Shown here piece by piece: positions 1-10,445 of a stretch of 64,000 bases of DNA. This stretch comes from Hymenobacter sp. BRD67 (lineage in GTDB: Bacteria > Bacteroidota > Bacteroidia > Cytophagales > Hymenobacteraceae): the NCBI RefSeq assembly GCF_013256425.1, contig NZ_CP053904.1:186001-250000 (forward strand), in the 5' to 3' direction. Under the pieces are notes generated by a model. That model ran no database searches. It was not told the DNA's origin and was given only the letters and a program-made list of their open reading frames with translations. Both the position numbers and the translations under genes were made by a program. Each line of letters starts with the position of its first letter. Within the stretch, counting starts at the first letter, position 1.

Positions 1-8
1 GGTAGCCC

Positions 9-640
9 TCAGCGGTCGAAGAACTTGTTGAGAGCCTCGGTCCGGTTTTGCACGTGCAGCTTCTGGTAGATGCGGTGAATGTGCTGGCGCACGGTATGCA
101 CGCTGATGCCCAGCTGCCCGGCAATTTCCTTGTAGAGCAGCCCCTTGGCCAGCGCCGCCAGCACGTCGTGCTCGCGGGGCGAGAGCTCGCCGGGCATCTC
201 CTGGGGGGTAGGAGCAGGCTGAAAGGTGGCCACCAGCTTGCGGGCAATGCTGGCACTCATGGGCGAGCCGCCGTCGCGCAGCTCCAGCAGGGAATCTACC
301 AGCTTGTGGGGCGGCGTACGCTTCAGCAGATAGCCGCTGGCCCCGGCCGCCAGGGCCGCAAATACCTGGTCGCTGTCTTCATACACGGTAAAAACCACGA
401 ATGCCAGCTCGGGAAAGCGGCGCTTGGCTTCGCGGATGCAGGCAATGCCCCCATGCCCGGCAGGTTGAGGTCCATGATAACCAGGGCCGGCAGCAGCCCC
501 GGCCGCAGCTCGTCCAGAAACGCCTCGGCCGAGTTATAGGCCGCCAGGCAGCTAAACTCCGCCGTTTGGTTGAGCAGAAAGCGCAGGCCCTCGCGAATGT
601 CGGGCAGGTCTTCGACCACACTGATGCGGGTTTTTTCCAT
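9..640 (-). CDS. LuxR/NarL-family response regulator, frameshifted as given
   Basis: This is a two-component response regulator with an N-terminal receiver domain and a C-terminal LuxR-type helix-turn-helix. The first part starts at 640 and carries the acidic pair E10-D11 and the phospho-acceptor D57 in VIMDLNLPG. The second part carries the HTH (SPREHDVLAALAKGLLYKEI, then SVHTVRQHIHRIYQKL). The two parts are in different frames. Adding one base to the C run at 448-452 joins them into about 210 residues, the usual length for this family. The kinase gene lies 46 bp upstream on the same strand, so the two probably form one operon and a cognate pair. The break resembles many others in this window and is probably a sequencing error. 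Confidence 0.85.
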
Positions 641-686
641 ACCGTGAAGTTGGGTAGTTGAAGCCTGGCTGGCAATAGCACGAAAG

Positions 687-2673
687 TTAGGCTGGCAACG
701 GCGACCAGAGGCGCACGCGGGTGCCGTCGGGCGCGCTTTCCAGGCTCAGCTGCCCGGCCAGCTGGCTCATACGGGCGTGCATGTTCGTCAGGCCGTTGCC
801 GAGGCGGCAGTTCGCCGGTGCCGCCGCCGGGGCGGGCAAACCCTGCCCATCGTCGTGCACGCATATGTGCAGGCCGCCGCGAAAGTGTATCTGGATGGCC
901 ACTCGCCGACAGGACGCGTGCTTGATGGCGTTGTGAACAGCCTCCCGCACTATCAGGTACACGTTGCGCCGCACCTCTTTGGCAACGCGCAGGGCTGGCA
1001 CGGGCTCCTCAATGTCAAAGTCGTATTCGAGGCCGGCATCCTCGAGCAGCTCGGCCGTGTTGGTACGCAGGTACAGCATCAGCGATTCGAGCGTATCATG
1101 TGCGTCGTTGAGGGTCCAGATAACCTCATTCATCTTTCCCACCAGCTGGCTGGCCGCCTGGCCAATCCGCGTTGCTGCCGGCAGCGCCTGTGCGGGCGGC
1201 CCCTGCAACGCATGGCTTAGGTAAAGGATAGAGGTGAGGCCCGCCCCAGGTCGTCGTGCATTTCCTGGCTGATGCGCTGGCGCTCCTGCGCTTGGCCGTC
1301 GAGCAGGGCTTTAAGGCGCTGGGTCTCCGCTTCGGCGCGGAGTGTTTGCAGGCGCTGGGCATCCAGCTTATGGCGCTGGCGGTAGTAGCGGTAGGTGCTG
1401 AGCAGCAGCAGCCCCAGCATCCCTACGCCCACCCCGGCGGCCAGCAGCCAGCCGCGCTGCTGGGCCACCTGGTGCTGGCGCAGCAGCAGCTCGCGCCGCT
1501 GCTGGGCCAGCGCAGCGCGCTGCTGCTGCACACGGTAGCGGGTTTCCACTTCCTGAGCGCTTTTCTGCACGGCTGCGCCGAGCAGCGTCTCCCCAGGGCA
1601 TCGGCCTGGTGGCGCAGGCGTTGGCCTGCAACCAGCCGGCCCTGCGCTATGGCAATGTCGGCCAGCACATCGTAGCAGTCGCGCTGCACTTTCTTAATGC
1701 CATGCCGGCCCGCCAAGTCCAGGCCCTGGCGGGCATATTGTTCAGCCGGCCCATACTGCTGGGCCAAATAGTAGCTGAGGGCCATTCCTTTACGGGCTTC
1801 GGCCTGCCCTTCCACATCATGAATCGAATCGGCCAGCTGCACTGCCTGCTGGTACAGCGGCCGGGCTTTGGCCGGGTTCTCAAGCTGCACATACAGGTCG
1901 CCCAGGTTAAAAATAATGCTTTTTTGGGCCTCCACCACACGCAGCTTTCTGGCCAGGGCATAGCCGCGCTGGTAAGTAGCCAGTGACTCCCGAAGGCGCC
2001 CGGTAGCCTTGTAAGTGTTGCCTAGCTGTATGCAGGCCAGGGTTACCAGGTAGTCGTCGTGCATCGTCTCGCCCAGCGCCAGCGCCTGCTGGCCGCAGCG
2101 CAGGGCTTCCGCATTCTGGTGTAAGTTATCGTAGCACACACTCAAGCTATTGTAAAGCAATGACAACGAAGATTGGTCGTGCAGTGCTTCGAGCAGGGGC
2201 CGTGCCTGTAGCATGGTAGCAATGGCGAGCGGGTAGTTTTCCTGGCGCAGGTATACGTTGGAGAGGTTGCCAAGCGACACCGCCAGGTAGCGCCGCAAAT
2301 GGTAGCGGCGGCTTAGTGCCACCGCTCGCTGGTTGAGCTGCGCTGACTCGGCAAACCGCCCCTCTATGTTCAGTACGGAAGTATAATTGGCAATGTATTT
2401 TACCACGCCCAGCGGGTAGTGCAAGCGCTCGCTGAGGCGGCCCGCCCGCTGGTAGAGTGCCTTGGCCGAGTCGGGCTGGCTGCCTTCATAGAGCTGGCCC
2501 AGCTGGATGAGACGCAGTACCCGGTTAGTGTCAATGGGCTGGGCATTGAGCAGGGCGCGCAGGCTGTCGCGCTGCAAATGCGTATTCATGCCCATCTGCC
2601 CGTGGCTGTGTTGCGGCAGCAGCCCGAGTAGCCCCATGATGATAAAAAAGCTTTTACGGAAGAAAGCCTGCAT
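687..2673 (-). CDS. TPR-containing sensor histidine kinase (HisKA_3 type), two frameshifts as given
   Basis: The ATG at 2673 opens a signal-peptide-like segment, followed by about 350 residues of tetratricopeptide repeats. A transmembrane segment (LLAAGVGVGMLGLLLLSTY) and a coiled coil follow. The phospho-acceptor motif is QRISQEMHDDLG, and the HATPase blocks are NAIKHA, HDDGQGLP and GNGLTNMHARM. This is the standard Bacteroidota design: periplasmic TPR sensor, one membrane span, HPK7 kinase partnered with a LuxR regulator, which here is the next gene downstream. The reading frame breaks at the C runs 1591-1594 and 1244-1247. Adding one base at each gives a continuous protein of about 662 residues. 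The signal sensed is unknown. Confidence 0.85.
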
Positions 2674-3226
2674 AAATAAAAGCCGCGTGATACTTGCCGG
2701 GAATTACTGCGTAGTTACAAATAAATCAGCAGATTAGCACACTGTATTTATTGCGCTGTAAAATAGGCTCCGGGTCGCTCTGCAATCGCTAGCGTGGCCC
2801 GTAAAAGGCCCTTGCCGCTGCCGTAAGGGCCAGCCCGGTCGGCTACCGGCCAGGGTGTAGCATCTGCTGTAGCTACTGGCGATAATTATGCAGCTGTAAA
2901 CTGCTGGTGGTAATTATGCATTGGGCAGTATCCAACGGGTAATCATATCTTTGGCCAGGGCTTTCATGAAGGAGGGAAAGGAGATGGGGCGCACCTCAAA
3001 TTTCCCACTTTTATGGGAGTCTTTTCTGTTTTGCTCTCTGCTGGCTACTTCCTGAACAGCTTCTGAGAAAGGACTGGCAGAGACCAAGCCCAAATTTTAA
3101 AATTGGCCTGAACAGCGAGAAGTTGCAAGCCGTCACGTCTGGCATTAGCTGTACAGGGGTTGCAGCCGTAGCAGATTTGTCTCGTACGGCTGCAGCTGGC
3201 CAGGTTTTCCCCGCTTCCCCCAACCT
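2674..3226. other. Intergenic region, about 550 bp
   Basis: No convincing gene is seen. The region separates the divergent TPR kinase and DUF4440-like gene, so it should hold both promoters. It contains a GGCCCTT/AAGGGCC stem near 2805-2835, the decamer taattatgca twice (near 2885 and 2910), and an AT-rich near-palindrome near 3090-3107. The one longer reading frame here, on the minus strand, overlaps the 3227 gene and resembles no known protein. Confidence 0.5.
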
Positions 3227-3700
3227 ATGAATCAGCCCCTGCTCCTGGTGAGCGCAACCCTGCTTTTCTACCACCAGCCGGGGGTGGGGCAGTCCCAGCC
3301 ACCGGCTGCCAAAACCGTTATTGCCAGGCAGCGGGCAGCTTCCAACGCGGCCATTGCCCGGCACGACGTGGCCGGAATCGCCCGCTACTGGCTGCCCGAC
3401 TTCGTGCAGGTTGGGGGCAATGGCGGCTACAGAACGGGGGCTGATTCCGTCTTTGCCGGTTGGCAAAAGGCTTTTCAGCTGCATTCCGATGTGAGGTATG
3501 TGCGCCGTCCGCATCAGATTGCCGTGAACCCCAACGGCCTGCTGGCCTGGGAAACCGGCACCTGGACCGGCTCCTGGCAGCAGGGCGGCTACTTTCGCGG
3601 GGGTGGCAACTACTCGGCCATGTGGCGTAAAAAAGACAAGGAGTGGAAGCTGCAGGCCGAGCTATACGTGACCTTGGAATCTACTACCCTTAAACCCTAG
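3227..3700 (+). CDS. Secreted SnoaL-like / DUF4440 protein
   Basis: A 157-residue protein with a short hydrophobic N-terminus (LLLVSATLLFY) and an NTF2-like fold signature: 'RQRAASNAAIARHDVAGIARYW' early, 'VQVGGNGG' in the middle and 'MWRKKDKEWKLQAELYV' at the end, typical of DUF4440/SnoaL-like proteins. The small conical fold binds ligands in unrelated enzymes, so no reaction can be assigned. The gene converges on the cupin gene and the two stop codons overlap in a shared CTAG at 3697-3700. Confidence 0.7.
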   Translation: MNQPLLLVSATLLFYHQPGVGQSQPPAAKTVIARQRAASNAAIARHDVAGIARYWLPDFVQVGGNGGYRTGADSVFAGWQKAFQLHSDVRYVRRPHQIAVNPNGLLAWETGTWTGSWQQGGYFRGGGNYSAMWRKKDKEWKLQAELYVTLESTTLKP

Positions 3701-4262
3701 CCTGCCGTGAGCTTGGGCCCGACGATGCGGAGCTGGTGGGCCACATGAATTTTCTGCGCGTCTTCCAGCGTGGCCGAAGGGGCAGTGCCGCCAACTCCTG
3801 AAACAGCTGTTCGATGCTCCCGCTCGGGTGGGTCATAAACAGCATCCGGCCGGTGTCGCTCAGCGTCAGGAAGGTATGGGGAATGTTGCGGGGCAGAAAG
3901 ATGACATCCCCGGCTTTCAGCGTAAACCGTTCCGGGCCCACCTGTACCAAAAATTCGCCTTCGGTGATATAGAACACCTCGTCCTGCGCATAGTGCACGT
4001 GCAGCGGCGGGCCGTCGTGCTTGCGGTAGCTGCCCCCAAAGATGGACACTTGCCCGTCCGTGTCCTGGCTCGCTACTTTCAGGGCCAGGTCGAAGCCCAT
4101 CAGGCGGTAGCGCCCCCCTGGGCGGGCGTCGGCGCTCCGCACCACGAAGGGTGATTTTTGCGCCGTGGGGGAGGCGCCCAGCCCCGCGTGGGGCGCAAGG
4201 GCCAGGCCCATCATGGTCGCTGAAATGTTTTTGAGAGCCGTGCGGCGGGCGTCCGTATCCAT
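3697..4262 (-). CDS. Cupin-domain protein with Tat-like leader, frameshifted near its end
   Basis: The product begins MDTDARRTALKNISATMMG, a leader that resembles a Tat signal (two arginines followed by a hydrophobic stretch) but lacks a perfect twin-arginine consensus. The body is a single cupin: PPLHVHYAQDEVFYITEGEF (metal-binding His/His/Glu motif 1) and LPRNIPHTFLT (motif 2). Function is probably small-molecule binding or a dioxygenase/isomerase reaction; the substrate is unknown. The frame breaks at the G run 3779-3782. Adding one base gives the ending HVAHQLRIVGPKLTAG and about 188 residues. The last codons overlap the stop of the convergent DUF4440-like gene. Confidence 0.75.
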
Positions 4263-4340
4263 GGCGGAGGAGGAAAGGTGGAGGATGCAGGCAAATGTAT
4301 CTGGCTAAGCACCCGGCGCAGTGGTCAAAAAGCGACATCT

Positions 4341-5167
4341 TTACCGCAGCCGCAGCAGGTGCTCCGGCGCCCGGGCATCGGCCTCGACCAGCAGCGGCGG
4401 CGTCACGCCGGCAAACTGCTTAAAATCCTTCACCATGTGCTGGTAGTCGGCGTAGCCACAGGCCAGGGCAATGTCCAGCCAGTCGCGGGCCGGCGCGTGC
4501 TCTTTGAGAGCATAGGCCCGGTTGAAGCGCGCAATCCGCATATACAGCTTTGGGCTGACCCCAATCCGGTCCCGAAACTTGCGTTCAAACTGCCGGAAGC
4601 TCAGGCACGACTGCCGGGCCAGATACTCCAGTGACGCCGCCGGGCTGGCGGCAGCCAGCCAGCGCCCGACCCGGTCAATGGGCTCGCAACGCAGCCGCAG
4701 CCGCCCAAACTTCTGCACGAGGTACCCATCCACGACCGCCAGCATCTGGGCGTAGCGCGCCGTGTTCATCAGCTGCTGAAGCAGCTCGCCCACCTCTCGC
4801 CCGAACACGCATTCCGCGTCGATGGCGGCGTCGGTCAATTCGGCCAGCGGGGCGCCGCCCAGTAGCTGAAACAGGCCGCCGGGCTGAAAAATGACCTTTA
4901 CCAGCCGAAACGTGCGCGGGTAATGGTGGTGCCACACCGTCAGGGGCTGGCCTTGGAGCAGCGTATGCGGCATGACCAAGCGCTTGTTCAGGGCAGTGTT
5001 TACCTTGGTGAAGGCCTCGCTCGGGTAGAAAATAAGGCTGTGTTCAGCCCGCGCCGGCAGCAGCTTGGTCGGCGTCTCGGGCAGCCCCTAAAATCGAAGT
5101 CGATGAGCAGATACTCCTTCACGTAGGCTCGCAAGGCGGGGTGAGGCAGCGTTACCTGGTAAATCAT
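4341..5167 (-). CDS. AraC-family transcriptional regulator, frameshifted as given
   Basis: The C-terminal third is a clear AraC double helix-turn-helix: LEYLARQSCLSFRQFERKFR, then GVSPKLYMRIARFNRAYALK and LDIALACGYADYQHMVKDFK. The N-terminal part resembles the DUF6597 sensor region of Bacteroidota AraC proteins. A reading frame starting at the ATG at 5167 (MIYQVTLPHPALRAYVKEY) joins the rest when one base is added to the C run at 5085-5088, giving about 275 residues. It is transcribed away from the multi-PAS kinase, with a 280-bp divergent spacer. Its target may be the neighbouring cupin gene, but that is only inferred from position. Confidence 0.82.
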
Positions 5168-5449
5168 GGCGCGGGGCGGCGTGCGGTCCGGTCTGCTCCG
5201 GCCGTGCGTTCGTTCAGTAGGTAAGGTAGCTAATTCCGGCGTGTATTACCCAGGGTATGGCAGGCAGGTACGGCGGGCAGGCAAAGAAGGCGTGCCCCTG
5301 GCCAAAGAGCCGGACCAGCTGGCCCGCTCGTTTCATTTTCCGGCCAGTCCAGTCGCGAAAGCTCAGCTTTCGTATTCCCAGTTACTCAATCGGCTACCAG
5401 CATCCGCTGCGCTAAGTTGCCGCTTCATTTCGCTTTCTTCCCGCTTACT

Positions 5450-8356
5450 ATGGCGACCGGTACCCTTGACCCAACTTCCCTGCCCTTTCCCGATAGCGTG
5501 TTGCGTGACCTGCTGGACGTCTCGCTCACCGGTGTAAACGTGCTGCGCCCGGTCTACGACCCGGACGGGGAAATCGAGGATTTTGCCATCGACTACCTCA
5601 ACCCCGCCGGCCAGCGCATGACCGGCCTGGCCGAGCGCCCGGGCGGCACGCTGCTTACCCGCTTTCCGGAGTCCATGGCCGCTGGCATCCTTGCCTACTA
5701 CCGGCGCGCGTACACCGAGGGGTACCCCGGCCTGCACGAAGTCAACTACCAGGCCGACGGGCTCGACAACTACTTCCGCCTGGCGGCCCGGCGCAACGGC
5801 GAACTGCTCGTGGTCAGCTTCACCGATACCAGCGACCAGGACCGCAGCGCCGTCGAACTGGCCCTGCGTGAAAGCCAGGCCGCCGAGCGGGCTGCCCGCG
5901 CCGATGCCGACGCCCAGCGCCAGCGTCTGTACGAGTTTATGAGCGCGGCGCCCGGCGTCGTGCTCAGCCTGGTAGGCCCGCAGCACGTCATTGAGTTTGC
6001 CAACGAAGGCTTCCGTCAGCAGTTTGGCGTGCCCGACCCGGTGGGCAAGCCCTACCTGGAGGCCCTACCCGTTGCCGCCACCCAAGACGACTCCGCTTAC
6101 CAGGCCACCGCGCTCTACGACCACATCTACCGCACCGGCGAGCCCTACTACGCCGCCGAAGCCCCGTACTACGTCGACCCCACGCAGTCGGGACGGCGCG
6201 AGCTGCGCTACTTCACCTTTGCGGTGCAGGCCGCCCGCGACGGCCGCGGCCGCATCGTGGGTGTGCAGGTCTTCGCTACCGACGTCACCGAGCAGGTGCT
6301 AGCCGCCAGCAGCTGGAGCAGCTCAACCAGGAGCTCGAAACCCGCGTGCAGCAGCGCACCGAGCAAGTGCGGGCGCAAAGCCAGCGCCTCGAGCGCTTGT
6401 TTGCGCAGGCGCCGGCGGCCATCTGCATCCTGGCCGGGCCGGAGCTGACCTACGAGCTGGTCAATCCCATCTATCAGCAGTTTTTCCCTGAACGTCAGCT
6501 GCTAGGTAAACCCCTGCGGGAAGCCCTGCCCGAGTTGGCCGACCATGCTGCCTACCACACCATGCGGCGGGTGTTCGAAACCGGCGAGCCCCTTTGGCAG
6601 CAGGCGCTGCACGTGCCCCTGGCGCGCACCGCCGACGGGGTCTTGGAAGACCGCTACTTCAACTACCTCCAGCAGGCCCGTTACGACGAGCAGGGCCGCA
6701 TCGACGGCGTGCTCGTCTTCGGCTTCGAGGTGACGGACTTGGTGCAGGCCCGCCAGCAGGCCGAGGCCCTGCAGGCCCAGGTGCTGGCCGCCGCCGAGCG
6801 TCAGCTGCAGGAGCGCGAAGCCTTCTACCAGATATTTGCGCAAACCCCCGCCGCCATCTGCGTGCAGCGCGGCCCGAGCACCGCTACGAGTACACCAATG
6901 CGGCGTACCAGGCCTTCTTCCCCGGCCGGGAGCTAATCGGCCGGACGGTGGCCGAGGCCCTGCCCGAAACGGTGGACAGCGGCGTGGTGGACCTGCTCGA
7001 CAACGTCTACCAAACCGGCGAGACGTACTACGGCTATGAATTGCCGCTGCTCATTGCCCAGCCCGAAGGTCCGCCGAAGCAGATGTACTTCACCTTCACC
7101 TACCAGGCCTACCGCGAAAACGGCGAAATCGTGGGCATCTCCACCTTTGCCTACGACGTGGCCCGCAGGTGCTGGCCCGCCAGGAGCGCGAGGCGCAACG
7201 CGAGCAGCTCTACGCCCTGTTCAGGCAAGCCCCCGCCGCTATCTGCATTCTCGGCGGCGATGACCTGGTGTTTGAGCTGGTGAACCCCGGCTACCAGGAC
7301 CTGTTTCCGAACCGTGAGCTGCTGGGCCGTCCCATCCTCGACGCCCTACCCGAAATTGCGGGCCACGCCGTGTATCAGGGCTTTCGCGACGTGTACGATA
7401 CCGGCGTCACGCGCGAGGAAAAAGCCCTGCTTATTCCCCTGGCCCGGCTCGGCGACGGGGAGCTGGAAGACCGCTACTTCAACTACATCCAACAGGCCCG
7501 CCGCGACGTCCACGGCCGTATCGACGGCGTGCTCGTGTTCGCCTTTGAAGTCACCGAGCAGGTGCAGGCCCGCCAGCATGCCCAGGCCATGGCCGCCGAG
7601 CTCCGCGACACCAACCAGCAGCTGGTGCGCACCAATGTGGACCTGGACAACTTCATCTACACCGCCTCGCACGACCTCAAGGCGCCCATCTCCAACATCG
7701 AGGGCCTGCTCTACCTGCTGCAGGAAGAGCTGCCCCCGAAAGTGGCCCAGGACGCCGAGGTCGGCCCTACCCTGACCCGCATGCTCGATGCGGTAGAGCG
7801 CTTCAAGCGCACCATCGAGCATCTTACCGATGTGTCCAAGCTGCAAAAAGAGCACGCCGCCGACGCGGTCGAGGTCAACCTGGCCGCCGTGGTCGAGGAC
7901 GTGCGCCAGGACCTGGCGCCGCTGCTGCAGGCCACCGGCGCCAAGCTGGTGGTCGACGTGCCGGCCCTGCCCGCCATTCAGTTCTCCGAAAAAAACCTGC
8001 GCAGCATCGTCTACAACCTGCTCAGCAACGCCGTCAAGTACCACTCGCCCGCCCGGCCGCCGCACGTAGATGTGCGGGCCCACGTGCGCCCCGGCCACAC
8101 GGTGCTCGAAGTGCACGACAATGGCCTCGGCATCGCGCCCGACCAGCTGCCCCGGCTCTTCGGCATGTTTCAGCGCTTCCACGACCACGTCGAAGGCTCG
8201 GGCATTGGCCTCTACATGGTCAAGCGCATGGTCGAGAACGCCGGCGGCCGCATCGAGGTACATAGCCAGCTCGGGGCTGGCACCACGTTTTTCGTTTTCC
8301 TGCCCCACATCACCCCCGCCGGCACGGCCCCTTTTCCCGCCTACCGCCCTTCCTGA
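5450..8356 (+). CDS. Multi-PAS sensor histidine kinase, three frameshifts as given
   Basis: The ATG at 5450 opens MATGTLDPTSLPFPDSVLRD, a common opening of Hymenobacter PAS kinases. Five PAS modules follow (about 5500-5830, 5930-6300, 6400-6750, 6830-7160 and 7210-7560), then a HisKA domain (FIYTASHDLKAPISNIEG) and a HATPase (NLLSNAVKYHSP, DNGLGIAPDQLPRLFGMF, GSGIGLYMVKRM). No membrane span is seen, so it is probably cytoplasmic. The frame changes three times, near 6303, 6875 and 7165, and each change is repaired by one added base, giving about 969 residues. A stand-alone receiver gene follows 4 bp downstream and is the likely phosphotransfer partner. Modules 3 and 5 are unusually alike. Confidence 0.85.
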
Positions 8357-8360
8357 AGTC

Positions 8361-8870
8361 ATGGCCGCTATTTCCTGCACTCTGCTCGTCGACGACGATG
8401 ACACCACTAACTTCCTCAACCAAACGCTGCTTCGGCGCATGGCCATCAGCGACGCCGTGCTGGTGGCCCAAAACGGCCAGGAAGCCTTGGACCTGCTGCA
8501 CCAGCACTGCGAATTGCCTGCGTCGCCCACCTGCCCGGCCCTTATCCTGCTCGACATGAAGATGCCGCTGATGAACGGCTTTGAGTTCCTGCAGGCCTAC
8601 GCCCAGCGGCCCGAACGGGAAAACCCCACAGTCGTCATCATGCTCACTACCTCCCTCAACCCGAAGGATGTGGAGCAGATGCAGGGCCTGCCCATCGCCG
8701 GCTACCTCACCAAGCCCCTCACCCGCGACAAGGTCAACCAAGTGCTGTATGACCACTTCGGCCACGCTGCCCCGTCAACTAAGTCCCCGAGCCAGGCCGC
8801 CGGCCAGCTTAGCTTAGCTCCGGGGGAGGCGGCCATTCCTGTTTCGTGTTCGGGTGGCGAGAACTATTAA
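8361..8870 (+). CDS. Single-domain response regulator (CheY-like)
   Basis: A 169-residue protein made almost entirely of a receiver domain: acidic cluster at residues 11-14 (LLVDDDDT), phospho-acceptor D65 in LILLDMKMP, T96-T97 in VVIMLTTS and K118 in YLTKPL. A low-complexity tail of about 40 residues follows and no DNA-binding domain is present. The start is 4 bp after the multi-PAS kinase stop, so the two are one operon. Such receiver-only proteins after PAS kinases ('Rcp-like') usually act by protein contact or as phosphate relays. Confidence 0.88.
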   Translation: MAAISCTLLVDDDDTTNFLNQTLLRRMAISDAVLVAQNGQEALDLLHQHCELPASPTCPALILLDMKMPLMNGFEFLQAYAQRPERENPTVVIMLTTSLNPKDVEQMQGLPIAGYLTKPLTRDKVNQVLYDHFGHAAPSTKSPSQAAGQLSLAPGEAAIPVSCSGGENY

Positions 8871-9076
8871 TAGTTGGCACCCCACCCTGTGTACTGGCAA
8901 TAGTTTCAGCAAGACGTACGAGGGCTGGATGCTCAGCGGGTATGTGCTAAACTTACCTTCTACAGCCAAGGAGGAGCCAGCAGTATCACCCGCCAATGCA
9001 ACTACTGTTAATAACTTGCCTTCGCGTGCTACCGCTTTAGCCAGCCTGCGCCTCACTTTCCCGTTAGCACGAACCG

Positions 9077-9649
9077 ATGAATTCAGACTTGCTGTTTCAA
9101 AACATCCGCTCCAAAGTAGACGTGAGCCCGGACGAGTTTGAGGCAATGAAGGGGGCCTTTCGCTACACGTCCATCAAGAAGGGAGACTTACTGGTGACGG
9201 AAGAGGGGTTGAATGATAAAATGTTCTTTATCGAGAAAGGACTGTTGTTTTCCTATAAGACGCTGGACAGCGGAGAGGTCCAAGTGATTCAATTTGCCAA
9301 GGAGAATTTTTGGATGGCTGATTTATGCAGCTTTTTCTCCGGCTCCACCGCTCTGTTTACCATCAAAGCCTTGGAAAACTGCGCGCTATGGGAGATTTCC
9401 CGGTCCCGGTTCGAAGCGGTTTGCGGCAGGTTTCCCAAGATGGAATCCTTCTTCCGAATCAACTTTCAGCATTCGTACGTGAACACCTTGGTTCGCTTGT
9501 CTGACGCGTATTCCAAAGACACCGAAGCGAGGTACCGTGCCCTGGTGGAAAAGCAACCTGATTTGTTGCAGCGGGTGCCGCAATACCTTATCGCCTCCTA
9601 CCTGGGCGTGTTGCCTTCCTCGCTTAGCCGAATCAGAAACAAAGACTAG
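9077..9649 (+). CDS. Crp/Fnr-family transcriptional regulator
   Basis: A 190-residue protein with a cyclic-nucleotide-binding-like beta-barrel (GDLLVTEEGLNDKMFFIEKG ... ALENCALWEISRSRFEAV) and a short C-terminal HTH (PQYLIASYLGVLPSSLSRIR). This is the usual Bacteroidota Crp/Fnr form lacking cysteines for an iron-sulfur cluster. The ATG at 9077 fits the family start. G+C is visibly lower than in the neighbours (many AAG, GAT and TTT codons), which could hint at separate acquisition. The SnoaL-like gene about 300 bp downstream on the same strand is a possible target. Confidence 0.85.
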   Translation: MNSDLLFQNIRSKVDVSPDEFEAMKGAFRYTSIKKGDLLVTEEGLNDKMFFIEKGLLFSYKTLDSGEVQVIQFAKENFWMADLCSFFSGSTALFTIKALENCALWEISRSRFEAVCGRFPKMESFFRINFQHSYVNTLVRLSDAYSKDTEARYRALVEKQPDLLQRVPQYLIASYLGVLPSSLSRIRNKD

Positions 9650-9944
9650 TGGACAGCCGCTGCCGCCGGCCACTTAGGCTTGCCGGCTCGTTACCCTCGT
9701 TCCGGTCCGCTAGTGGCGTCAGCAGCCGCCAGGTTGCGCCAGTGTACTAGTGCCCGCCCGTAACGAGGAGGCTGGTTGGGAATCGAATGAAACCGGGGTT
9801 GACCTTGGACAAGGAGCCGGTAATTTCTTCGCATAGGCGAATCAGTTGGGGGTGGAGCGGCCAGGACATTTGTGCCATAGACCGGTGCTGCAGCGTCCTG
9901 CCTATTCTTTCAACCACTACTTTCATCCCCACACCCCACTCATC

Positions 9945-10316
9945 ATGAGCAACAAGGAATTGGTAAAAGCCGCCATGCAGGCGCTTTTCGTTGAGCGCGA
10001 CTTATCCGCCATCGATAAGTACTGGGGCACGGAATACATTCAACATAACCCCCACATCGCAAGTGGGCACGAAGCCATCAGAAACATCATTGCCGGGTTG
10101 GGCGCCGACTTCAAATACGAGCCCGGTTTGGTGATGGAGGACGGTGATTTTGTCGTCATCCACGGCCGCTACACGGGCTGGGCCGCCAAGCCCATGCTGG
10201 CCGCCGATTATTTTAAGGTGAAAGACGGCAAACTCGTCGAGCATTGGGACGTCATGCAGGAAGAAGTGCCGCGCGAGCAAACCGCCGCGAAAACGGCCAT
10301 GTTTCCTATTGCCTAA
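9945..10316 (+). CDS. SnoaL-like / nuclear transport factor 2-type protein
   Basis: A 123-residue cytoplasmic protein starting at the ATG at 9945. It has the SnoaL_2 layout: MQALFVERDLSAIDKYW, YIQHNPHIASGHEAI, VIHGRYTG and DYFKVKDGKLVEHWDVMQE. In this family the His/Asp positions of 'QHNP' and 'EHWDV' line the pocket. Members act as polyketide cyclases, isomerases or stress proteins; no substrate can be given here. The upstream spacer (9650-9944) shows no gene. A terminator hairpin follows at 10344-10384. Confidence 0.8.
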   Translation: MSNKELVKAAMQALFVERDLSAIDKYWGTEYIQHNPHIASGHEAIRNIIAGLGADFKYEPGLVMEDGDFVVIHGRYTGWAAKPMLAADYFKVKDGKLVEHWDVMQEEVPREQTAAKTAMFPIA

Positions 10317-10343
10317 CACGCCCCGCTAACGCCATCGAAACGC

Positions 10344-10384
10344 CAGTGAATGCCCCTGTCATAACAGACAGGGGCATTTCACTG
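10344..10384 (+). terminator. Hairpin terminator, possibly bidirectional
   Basis: A 17-bp stem (cagtgaatgcccctgtc and its complement with one bulged T) closes on the loop ataaca and is followed by gatttta. It sits 28 bp after the SnoaL-like gene. The T tract is short, so termination efficiency is uncertain. Confidence 0.65.
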
Positions 10385-10445
10385 ATTTTACTGCCGGCGC
10401 AGTGCCTCCGCTGAATCGCACCGAACTGCTTATCAACCCGCTGCC

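Noticed and set aside
6303..7165. Programmed frameshifting in the PAS kinase and other genes
   Set aside because: No shared slippery signal, sites are many and scattered, and essential single-product genes are affected. One-base read errors explain them better.
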